A DNA stretch of 53,956 nucleotides from JBMFOH01 sp049969715 [NCBI: bacterium] (lineage in GTDB: Bacteria > DUMJ01), in contig JBMFOH010000008.1 in NCBI GenBank assembly GCA_049969715.1, positions 1 to 53,956 of the forward strand, given 5' to 3'. Positions within the stretch are counted from its first letter, which is position 1. Each line of letters begins with the position of its first letter. Position numbers and translations under genes: made by a program. This document shows, piece after piece, positions 42,230-50,027 of the stretch. A model generated the notes under the pieces. That model saw nothing but the letters and a program-made list of their open reading frames with translations. It was not told where the DNA came from and ran no database searches.

Positions 42230-43465
42230 TTGCTGTTCCTAGTCTCACTAGGAGATAATTTAGCTTTAGCCGAAAAGGTAACTATAACTTATTGGTGGTC
42301 ATGGAGTGGACCTATGGTTGATGCAATGCAGAAGATGGTAGATAAGTTTAATAAGACTCATCCTGATATCGAAGTAAAAATGACCTTCGTAGAGACTGGG
42401 GCATGGGAAACATATGAGAAACTTCAGACCGCTATTGCTGCCGGTTCCCCTCCAGATGCGGCACACTTTGAAAGGTCATTCGTTGATCAGTGGGCAGCTA
42501 AAGGATTGTTTCTTCCTCTTGATGAGTATCTTACCACCGAAGAAAGAACCGGAAAGGACTTTTTACCGTTTACTTGGGATGAAGTAGTTTATAAAGGGAA
42601 GGTATATGCTATTCCATTAGATACCGACATAAGAGGTTTACTTTGGAATAGAGACCTCTTTGAGGCTGCAGGTCTTCCAGACCGTGCTCCAAAGACTTTA
42701 GCAGAACTAGATAAATTTGCTGAGAAACTTACAAAATTTGACGAAAAAGGAAAGGTCCAAACTATAGGTTTTGTCCCTTGGTGGGGCAACTGGTTCTTCC
42801 CTGCTTGGAGCTGGACATTTGGAGGAAATATAGCCGATAGAAAGACTCTCAAAATAACGGCTAATGACCCAAAGAATATTCAGGCTTTAGAGTGGGTAAC
42901 TTCTTATGCTAAGAAATATGGCGTACAAGCAATAACTAGTTTTGGTGCCGGATTTACTGGAGGAGTTAATAATCCTTTCTTTATGGGTAAGGAAGGAATG
43001 GAGGCTAACGGGGTATGGATGGTAGGACAAATTAAACGATATGCTCCCAAACTCAACTATGATGTTGCTCCTGTTCCTCATCCACCTGGAGGAGCTAACG
43101 GAACATGGTGTGGAGGCTTCTGTAATGTAATTCCTAAGGGTTCTAAACATCCAAAAGAGGCAGCTGAATTTATAAAATGGCTAGGACAAGAAGAGGCCCA
43201 GTTAGATGTATATAGACTCCTTGAACATATTCCTACTAATAAGAAAGCCTTAGATAAAGTTAGACTGATGGTGGATCCAAAAGAGAGGAAGTTCTATGCT
43301 CAATTTCTAGTATCCCATGGCAGACCTCCTTTATGGGTTAGGATATTCAATGAATGTCTTACAGTAGTAGATGAGGCTATCTATGGGAAGAAAACTCCTA
43401 AGCAAGCATTGGATGATATGCAGACAAGATTAGAACAAGCTTTCAAAGAATTTTTTGGTAAATAG
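42230..43465 (+). CDS. Sugar ABC transporter substrate-binding protein (family 1), start frameshifted
   Basis: Extracytoplasmic sugar-binding protein, intact from a TTG at 42230 (411 residues). The mature part begins near AEKVTITYWWSWSG and shows the family 1 features TPPDAAHFE-like loop (GSPPDAAHFE), AIPLDTDIRGLLWNRDLFE and PKGSKHPKEAAEFIKW. As written the protein starts with only half a signal peptide and no positively charged N-region, so it would not be exported well. The intended start is very probably the ATG at 42201, one base out of frame. Two sugar permeases follow; the ATPase is not in the window, so a shared MsmK/MalK-like ATPase elsewhere is expected. Confidence 0.88.
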   Translation: MLFLVSLGDNLALAEKVTITYWWSWSGPMVDAMQKMVDKFNKTHPDIEVKMTFVETGAWETYEKLQTAIAAGSPPDAAHFERSFVDQWAAKGLFLPLDEYLTTEERTGKDFLPFTWDEVVYKGKVYAIPLDTDIRGLLWNRDLFEAAGLPDRAPKTLAELDKFAEKLTKFDEKGKVQTIGFVPWWGNWFFPAWSWTFGGNIADRKTLKITANDPKNIQALEWVTSYAKKYGVQAITSFGAGFTGGVNNPFFMGKEGMEANGVWMVGQIKRYAPKLNYDVAPVPHPPGGANGTWCGGFCNVIPKGSKHPKEAAEFIKWLGQEEAQLDVYRLLEHIPTNKKALDKVRLMVDPKERKFYAQFLVSHGRPPLWVRIFNECLTVVDEAIYGKKTPKQALDDMQTRLEQAFKEFFGK

Positions 43466-43474
43466 ACCTTTGGT

Positions 43475-43507
43475 AGGGAATTGTCCTAGAAAGTAGGGCA
43501 ATTCCCT
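43475..43507 (+). other. Hairpin between sugar-binding protein and permease genes
   Basis: AGGGAATTGTCCTA (43475-43488) pairs with TAGGGCAATTCCCT (43494-43507): 14 pairs including one T-G wobble, with the 5-nt loop GAAAG. No T-run follows. It probably stabilises the upstream mRNA segment or attenuates read-through so that more binding protein than permease is made. Confidence 0.75.
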
Positions 43508-43528
43508 CTAATATAATGGAGGAGGAAG

Positions 43529-44431
43529 ATGAGAATAAAGAAATATAGCAAATTAGAATTAGTTAATCTGAGGAATGGAGTACTATTTGCTCTTCCATTT
43601 TTTATAGGTTTTACATGCTTTACTATGTATCCTGTAATTAGCTCCTTATACTATAGTTTTTGCAAATATACTATAGTTTCTACTCCTCATTGGATTGGAC
43701 TCAAAAATTACATAAAACTATTTACCGAAGATGAATTGTTTGGAGTTTCTCTTTATAATTCTTTATACTATGCTATTTTCACTATTCCTTTGACTATTGC
43801 TGCCGCTATAATTTCTGCCTTATTGCTAAATATACCTATAAAGGGGCAACCAATATTTAGAACTATTTTCTACTTGCCATCTATTACCCCGGTAGTTGCT
43901 TCTTCTATTTTATGGGTATGGATACTTAACCCTCAGTATGGGATCTTAAACGCATTTTTAGAAAAGTTGGGAATTAATGGTCCGGGGTGGTTAGCTGACC
44001 CTAAATGGTCTAAGCCAGCATTAATACTTATGAGTTTATGGGGTATTGGGGGAGGGATAATTATATTCTTAGCTGCCTTACAAGATGTTCCTCAAGAACT
44101 TTATGAGTCAGCTGAGCTTGATGGAGCGAATTGGTGGAATAAGTTATGGGCTATTACTATTCCTTCTATAAGCCCTGCTATCCTTTTTACCTTGATTATG
44201 GGGATGATTGGTACCTTACAATTTTTTGCCCCAATTTATGTAATGACAAATGGAGGTCCTGTTAATTCTACTACTATGTATGCATTCTATCTTTATAGAA
44301 ATGCATTTGTATATCTTGATATGGGATATGCTTCAAGTATGGCTTGGATACTGTTTGTCATAGTCTTATTAGGAACAATTCTTATGTTTAAGAGCTCTTC
44401 CAAATGGGTATATTATAGAGGTGAACGTTAA
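43529..44431 (+). CDS. Sugar ABC transporter permease (MalF/UgpA type)
   Basis: Membrane permease of 300 residues with six predicted membrane segments. The EAA loop is VPQELYESAELDGANWWNKL, matching the carbohydrate uptake (CUT1) subfamily. GGAGGAAG precedes the ATG. It is separated from the binding-protein gene by the hairpin at 43475 and followed after one base (or overlapped) by the second permease. Confidence 0.93.
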   Translation: MRIKKYSKLELVNLRNGVLFALPFFIGFTCFTMYPVISSLYYSFCKYTIVSTPHWIGLKNYIKLFTEDELFGVSLYNSLYYAIFTIPLTIAAAIISALLLNIPIKGQPIFRTIFYLPSITPVVASSILWVWILNPQYGILNAFLEKLGINGPGWLADPKWSKPALILMSLWGIGGGIIIFLAALQDVPQELYESAELDGANWWNKLWAITIPSISPAILFTLIMGMIGTLQFFAPIYVMTNGGPVNSTTMYAFYLYRNAFVYLDMGYASSMAWILFVIVLLGTILMFKSSSKWVYYRGER

Positions 44432-44432
44432 T

Positions 44433-45269
44433 ATGAGAAAGTCTTTTCAAATTAAATTAAGGAATATTTTCTCATACATAATTTTAATTTCACTGAGTAT
44501 AATTTTCATATTTCCGCTGTACTGGCTTGTCTCCTCAGCACTAAAACCGGATGAACAACTATTTGTATTTCCTCCAATATTAATACCTCACCCTGTGAAA
44601 TGGGAAAATTATATAAAGGCAGTAAACTATTTCCCATTCTTCAGATACCTTGTTAATACTCTCATTATATGCGGGACAAATGTCTTCGGAGTTATTATTT
44701 CTTGTTCTCTTGTAGCTTATAGTTTTTCTCGTATTAAATGGCCTGGGCGTGATTTTTCCTTCTTTCTTATGCTTTCAACCATAATGCTTCCTTACCAGGT
44801 TACTATGATTCCTCTTTTTATAATATTTCAAAGGATAGGATGGACAAATACTTTTAAGCCGCTCATAATTGGAAGCTTTTTTGCCCCAGCATACTATACT
44901 TTCTTACTGAGGCAGTTCTTTCTTACAATACCCTTTGAACTTTCGGAGGCTGCTAAAGTAGATGGGGGAAGTGAACTCTTTATATATAGAAGTATAATTT
45001 TACCCCTATCGAAACCAGCTCTGGCAACCGTAGGACTGTTTACATTTATAGGAAACTGGAATGACTTCTTAGGACCACTAATATACCTTCATGATGAGAG
45101 TAAATATACACTAGCTATTGGATTACAAAGTTTTCTGAGTGAACATGGAGCGGAGTGGGCACTTTTAATGGCAGCTTCAAGTCTAACTGTTTTTCCAATT
45201 ATAGTTCTATTCTTCCTTACTCAAAGAACTTTTATCCAGGGAATAACGCTTACAGGAATAAAAGGATAG
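44433..45269 (+). CDS. Sugar ABC transporter permease (MalG/UgpE type)
   Basis: Second CUT1 permease, 278 residues from the ATG at 44433. Six membrane segments are predicted; the EAA loop is IPFELSEAAKVDGGSELFIY, and the C-terminal FIQGITLTGIKG is the usual ending. A GTG at 44421 would add four residues and overlap the first permease, but GAGGTG is better placed for the ATG at 44433. The GH38 gene starts 14 bases after the stop. Confidence 0.93.
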   Translation: MRKSFQIKLRNIFSYIILISLSIIFIFPLYWLVSSALKPDEQLFVFPPILIPHPVKWENYIKAVNYFPFFRYLVNTLIICGTNVFGVIISCSLVAYSFSRIKWPGRDFSFFLMLSTIMLPYQVTMIPLFIIFQRIGWTNTFKPLIIGSFFAPAYYTFLLRQFFLTIPFELSEAAKVDGGSELFIYRSIILPLSKPALATVGLFTFIGNWNDFLGPLIYLHDESKYTLAIGLQSFLSEHGAEWALLMAASSLTVFPIIVLFFLTQRTFIQGITLTGIKG

Positions 45270-45283
45270 ATTGGAGGAGAGTT

Positions 45284-47848
45284 ATGAATTTGAACTATCA
45301 GGTGTTTGTAGTGCCAGGTTCACACTTTGACCTTGGATGGTGTGCAACAATAGGAGAATGTTTATCTTGGGGTGATGAGATAATAAAGGATGCTATAGAT
45401 AATATCTTAAATAAATTCCCTCAGTATAAATTTACTATAGAGTATACACTGTTTCTTAAGCACTTTCTAGAGACGTATCCAGAGTATAAAGAAATAGTAA
45501 AAAGACTTATCTCAGAGAAAAAGATTCAAGTTTGTAGTACTATGGTTGGGGCTATGGAACAGATACTAGATGGAGAAATTCTCATCAGGGAGATAATTAA
45601 TGCAAAAAGGTGGATAAAGGAAGAACTAGGGATAGATGTCAAGACCGTTCAACATTCAGATCTACCAGGACATACTATTCAATTACCTCAGATATTACAG
45701 AAATTAGGGATAGAGAATATCTCATATTCTAGATTTCATCCTCCAATCCCTTTACACTGGTGGGAAGCTCCAGACGGCTCAAAAGTATTGGCTTGTAACC
45801 ATATCCATGGATATGGATGGGGATTTATTCTCTTAGATGAGAGGGAGGGAAAAGAAAGGTTACTCAAAGAGATAGAAGAGTTAACTTCAATTTGGCCTTC
45901 TAAAAATATATTAATGGTACAAGAAAGCGATTTACTTCCTCCAGAGCCAGAAATAGTAGAAAGAGTATCTAAACTTAATAAAGAATTGCAGGATATAGAA
46001 TTGAAAATATCTATCTTGGACGAATTTTTTGATGCAGTCAGAGAAGAAGAATGTAACTTACCCAGTTATAGAGGAGAAGCTCCTTATGGATTTTATAGCC
46101 TTCCTGCAACTCAGCCTGTTACCTATAGAGAAGCTCGAATTGCGGAAAATAGATTAACATCAGTTGAGAAATTTGCATCTTTAAGAGAGATTTTAAACTT
46201 TGGTGCCTATCCTAGGGAAAAGATAGAGCAGGCATGGGGAAATCTCTTCTATTGTCATGACCACAATGTAAGTGGACGAAGAGGAGAATTAAATAATGAG
46301 GTAAGAACTCAAAGAGCTATCTGGGCAAGAATAGAGGGAGAAGAGATATTAAGAGAGGTAATGTTATCTATCGGAGTAAATATTGACTACTCTCAAAAAG
46401 GTGACCCCATAGTGGTATTTAATCCACTCTCCTGGGAAAGAAGTGATATTGTCTGTAGTTATGTAAAACTCCCTGGGGAAGATATAAAAGGAGTGATGAT
46501 AAAAGATAACCAAGGAAATGAAATACCTGTTCAGGTTTTAAGTATAGAACAAGCTAGGGAGGGAAGGGTTGATTTCTCTAATACTAATCTTACTAGAGTA
46601 GACTTCTTATTTCTAGCTAAAGATATACCCCCTATAGGCTATAAAGTCTTCTATGTGTATCCTATTAAGGAAGAATATAAGAGTAGTATAAAAATTGAAA
46701 CTATATCGGTTGAAAGTCCCTTCTATAGGATTGAAGTTACAGAGAAAAATAAAGTCAAACTTTGGTGGAAAACCAGAGAAAGAGAATTAAGCCATGAATT
46801 GGGGGATGTTATAGTAGTAGAAGATCTGAGATGGGATCTTGAAGATGCCCTAGAAGAACAAGCCCAAAAGGAGGCAGTTCCAAGAGTAATTAAGGAGGAA
46901 TTAGAGTATGAACCAGAAGAATATTATAGAGATGGAAGAAGTAACTTCACCGGTATAAAATGGACTTTCTCTAGAGATGAGATAGAGATTATAGAAAGTG
47001 GATTACTTAGAACTATAGTAAGGATTAAAGGTAAGGTCTTGAATTCACTTGTAGAAGAAGATATTATTCTGTATCAACATATACCCAGAATTGATTTTAA
47101 AGTAACTATAGATTGGGAAGGTGAGAAGAATACACAAGTAAGGGTGAGATTCCCATTCGATATTCCTAATGGTAAAATCACCTATGAGACTCCCTTCTAT
47201 GGAGTTGAACTTGACAAAGATGAGATGCCCAATACCTATAGAGGTAGTGGAGGAAGGTTTGTCCAAAAGTGGATAGATATAAACAATGAAGATTTCGGAG
47301 TTACTTTTGGTACTCAGAATTGTACCCATCTTCTCAGTGATACTACTATAGAAGCGATTATTCTCAGATCTACTTATAGTTGCGGAGATCCATTTACTTG
47401 GAGTCTTAATAAGGGGCTTCATACATTCAGCTTTTCTCTAGTAGCTCATGACAGAGATTGGAGAGAGAGTCATAGCTGGAGAGTAGGATGGGAATTCAAC
47501 AACCCTCTTGAGATGTTTAACCCAAATGTTATTGAACCAATAAAATCTCTCAAATCTATACTACCAGAAGATTTTACTCTATGTGAGGTGGATAATCCCA
47601 GTATTGTAATTACCACTATTAAAAAATCTTACAAGAACAACTTTTGGCTCTTGAGATGTTTTGATGCAGAAGGTAGAGGAGGAGAGGTCAATATACTGTT
47701 TCCATTTAAACTAACTGAAGCATGGGATTCAAATATGTTGGAGGAACCTATGGAGAGACTCCAAGCAGAGGATAAAAGCATTCATTTAGTATTTAAACCT
47801 AGTGAAATCAAGAATATTTTGTTAAAGTTCGAAAAGGAGGAGATGTAA
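45284..47848 (+). CDS. Glycoside hydrolase family 38 (alpha-mannosidase family), first copy
   Basis: Cytoplasmic zinc glycosidase of 854 residues. Zinc and active-site residues of GH38 can be read: His14 and Asp16 in SHFDLGW, the nucleophile Asp126 in HSDLPGHT, and His325/Asp326 in YCHDHNVSG. The middle helical domain and the C-terminal beta-sandwich domain, ending EIKNILLKF, follow. The frame is open to 45155 inside the permease gene, but GGAGGAGA and the ATG at 45284 mark the real start. No signal peptide, so it acts on imported material. GH38 includes alpha-mannosidases and mannosylglycerate hydrolases; the exact linkage is not predictable. Confidence 0.9.
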   Translation: MNLNYQVFVVPGSHFDLGWCATIGECLSWGDEIIKDAIDNILNKFPQYKFTIEYTLFLKHFLETYPEYKEIVKRLISEKKIQVCSTMVGAMEQILDGEILIREIINAKRWIKEELGIDVKTVQHSDLPGHTIQLPQILQKLGIENISYSRFHPPIPLHWWEAPDGSKVLACNHIHGYGWGFILLDEREGKERLLKEIEELTSIWPSKNILMVQESDLLPPEPEIVERVSKLNKELQDIELKISILDEFFDAVREEECNLPSYRGEAPYGFYSLPATQPVTYREARIAENRLTSVEKFASLREILNFGAYPREKIEQAWGNLFYCHDHNVSGRRGELNNEVRTQRAIWARIEGEEILREVMLSIGVNIDYSQKGDPIVVFNPLSWERSDIVCSYVKLPGEDIKGVMIKDNQGNEIPVQVLSIEQAREGRVDFSNTNLTRVDFLFLAKDIPPIGYKVFYVYPIKEEYKSSIKIETISVESPFYRIEVTEKNKVKLWWKTRERELSHELGDVIVVEDLRWDLEDALEEQAQKEAVPRVIKEELEYEPEEYYRDGRSNFTGIKWTFSRDEIEIIESGLLRTIVRIKGKVLNSLVEEDIILYQHIPRIDFKVTIDWEGEKNTQVRVRFPFDIPNGKITYETPFYGVELDKDEMPNTYRGSGGRFVQKWIDINNEDFGVTFGTQNCTHLLSDTTIEAIILRSTYSCGDPFTWSLNKGLHTFSFSLVAHDRDWRESHSWRVGWEFNNPLEMFNPNVIEPIKSLKSILPEDFTLCEVDNPSIVITTIKKSYKNNFWLLRCFDAEGRGGEVNILFPFKLTEAWDSNMLEEPMERLQAEDKSIHLVFKPSEIKNILLKFEKEEM

Positions 47849-47849
47849 A

Positions 47850-48674
47850 ATGAGTTTAGGAAAAGAGATTAGGATGGCAAGATTATTCAATGCTAAAAGC
47901 GGAAGGATGGTGTTGGTAACTGCTGACCATGGGATATGCATAAATCCTATGAAGGAGATTGAGAATCCTAAAGAAGTAGTAAGAAAGATAGCCCAAGGAG
48001 GAGCGGACGCAATTTTATTAACCCCAGGGATTGCTCGTATTGTAAAAGAAGAACTGGTTGGTAAGATTTCTCTTATGTTACGTATAGATGGAACTGCGAC
48101 TTCTATTGGACCAGATCTAACAAATGATAGGCTTATCTATTCTGTAGAAGGGGCATTAGCTATGGGTGCAGATGCAGTAGCTACATTTGGAGTTATTGGG
48201 GTACCTAGAGAAGCAGAGCTTTCTCAAAAAATTGGGCAGGTAAACGATGCCTGTGAGAGATGGGGTATGCCGATGATGGTAGAAATGATACCAGAAGAGA
48301 TGTTAGCACATCAATTCAAAGATAGGGCAGAACGTAAATGGCCTAAAGATCCAGAGATAGTTAAATATAGCGCAAGAGTAGCTGCTGAATTGGGAGCAGA
48401 TATAGTCAAAGGCTATTATACTGGAGATTCAGAAAGCTTTAAAGGGGTAATTAAGTATTGTCCTGTTCCCTATGTTGTTCTTGGGGGACCCTCCTCAGAA
48501 GACCCTGAGATATTCTTGAGATTTATCAGAGAAGCTATGGACTGTGGAGCAAAAGGAGTATCGGTGGGAAGAAATGTATGGGCATATAGAGATCCGGTGG
48601 CAATAACTAGGGCTATCTGTCGAATTGTCCATGATGATGCCTCTGTTGAAGAAGCTTTGAAGGAGATCAAGTAG
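47850..48674 (+). CDS. Class I aldolase, FbaB/DeoC/LsrF-like
   Basis: Schiff-base aldolase with a TIM barrel, 274 residues. The lysine expected to form the Schiff base is Lys187 in ADIVKGYYTGD; other family segments are LVTADHGICINP, GADAILLTPG, MLRIDGTATSIG and PYVVLGGPSSEDPE. Relatives include archaeal-type fructose-bisphosphate aldolase, LsrF and ADH synthase. Between sugar isomerase and GH38 genes it most likely splits a ketose phosphate. AAAGGAGGAG precedes the ATG and it starts one base after the GH38 stop. Confidence 0.88.
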   Translation: MSLGKEIRMARLFNAKSGRMVLVTADHGICINPMKEIENPKEVVRKIAQGGADAILLTPGIARIVKEELVGKISLMLRIDGTATSIGPDLTNDRLIYSVEGALAMGADAVATFGVIGVPREAELSQKIGQVNDACERWGMPMMVEMIPEEMLAHQFKDRAERKWPKDPEIVKYSARVAAELGADIVKGYYTGDSESFKGVIKYCPVPYVVLGGPSSEDPEIFLRFIREAMDCGAKGVSVGRNVWAYRDPVAITRAICRIVHDDASVEEALKEIK

Positions 48675-48683
48675 AGGAAGTCT

Positions 48684-50027
48684 ATGTCTTCTAAATTGGG
48701 TTTCTTAAACATAGGTCATAGAGATTATCCTAACGATATAGCCAGAATGATAGCTGATAAGGCGGTAGAAAATCTAAGAAAGGTAGGAATAGAAGTTAGC
48801 TATAAAGATATGCCTATTGTAGACCCTATTACAGCAAGGAACTTAGCCTTAGAATTAGTAAAGGAAGACTTAGATGGGGTAATAATCTTTTTAGGTACAT
48901 GGATCGAATGTCCTGTGGCTATAAGTGCTATAAGGGAGATCGAACACCTTCCATTTGCTCTATGGGGATATCCTCAATTTATAAGGGGGGAGGACACTCC
49001 CTTTGTTAAAAAAGGAGAAAAAGATTCTACTGGTTCTTACGTAGCATTGACTGTATTAAAAGGAACCCTTGATAGAATGGGATATAGATACTTCTGGATA
49101 GTAGGATTCCCTGATGATAAGAGAGCATTGGAGAGAGCTACTATTTTTTCTAGAATAGCATATACAATGAAGACATTAAAGAGAGTAAGGATAGGACTTA
49201 TAGGTTATGCGTCTATGGGGATGTATCCAGGGACATTTGATCATGCCTTGTTAAGAAGGTTTATAGGTCCAGAGGTTATCCAGTTTGATACCTATACTTT
49301 GATAAATAGGATAGAAAGGATAAAGGAAACAAAACAGACCATTGGAGTATTAAAGGAAAAGGCACATATACATCAGGATGCTACAGAAGAAAAGCTAGAA
49401 AAAGTAGCCAGGATGTATAAGGCCCTGAAAGAACTATCTAATGAGTATTACTTAGATGCAGTGAACGTAAAATGCCAGTATGAATTATCCCAAGAGTATG
49501 GAGCTGTAGCTTGTATCCCCTGTTCTCTTCTAGCAGATTCAGGGATAGTCACTACCTGTGAGGGAGATGTAATGACTACTGTAAGTGCAGTAATAATGCA
49601 TCTAATTACTAATCAAGTCATATATTATGGTGATATACTAGATTGGGAGGACGGAAGGATTTTATTATCTTCCTGTGGGTTTATGCCTTTCTCGCTCTCT
49701 AAGTATAAACCTACCATAAGAGAGCTTGGATATCCTGGATTTAAAGGGTTGATAAATTCTGGGGTACTTAAAGAAGGAGAAATTACTATGGTAAGACTTT
49801 ATGAAGGGATAGGAAGTTATAAGATGAGTATAGTAAAGGGAGAAGGCATAGATACTAAACCTCGTATGGGTAGGTTCCCTGCATTAAATATAAAAGTAAA
49901 CTTTACTGAAGAAGAATTTCTAGAATATATCCCGAGCCAACATTATTGTATAGCGTACGGAGATTGGATAAGAGATCTAGAAGAACTGTGTAAATTTATG
50001 GGGATAGGAAAGGAAGTGTTAAGATGA
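48684..50027 (+). CDS. L-fucose/L-arabinose isomerase family protein
   Basis: A 447-residue protein of the COG2407-type sugar isomerase family, which interconverts aldoses and ketoses. Visible family features are the N-terminal DGVIIFLGTWIECP-like alpha/beta domain, the IGLIGYASMGMYPG segment, and the C-terminal metal-site region ACIPCSLLADSG followed by TTCEGDVMTT with a conserved glutamate and aspartate. It is shorter than classical FucI (about 590) and AraA (about 500). Nine bases separate it from the aldolase and it overlaps the second GH38 by ATGA. The precise sugar is unknown. Confidence 0.85.
   Translation: MSSKLGFLNIGHRDYPNDIARMIADKAVENLRKVGIEVSYKDMPIVDPITARNLALELVKEDLDGVIIFLGTWIECPVAISAIREIEHLPFALWGYPQFIRGEDTPFVKKGEKDSTGSYVALTVLKGTLDRMGYRYFWIVGFPDDKRALERATIFSRIAYTMKTLKRVRIGLIGYASMGMYPGTFDHALLRRFIGPEVIQFDTYTLINRIERIKETKQTIGVLKEKAHIHQDATEEKLEKVARMYKALKELSNEYYLDAVNVKCQYELSQEYGAVACIPCSLLADSGIVTTCEGDVMTTVSAVIMHLITNQVIYYGDILDWEDGRILLSSCGFMPFSLSKYKPTIRELGYPGFKGLINSGVLKEGEITMVRLYEGIGSYKMSIVKGEGIDTKPRMGRFPALNIKVNFTEEEFLEYIPSQHYCIAYGDWIRDLEELCKFMGIGKEVLR

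Noticed and set aside
43505-43521. TATAAT-like sequence before the sugar permease as an internal promoter
   Set aside because: There is no TGN extension and no -35 at a proper distance, and the site lies right after a stable hairpin in a continuous operon.
45155-45283. 43-residue N-terminal extension of the first GH38 protein
   Set aside because: It is the permease gene read in another frame; GGAGGAGA before the ATG at 45284 and the normal GH38 N-terminus mark the real start.
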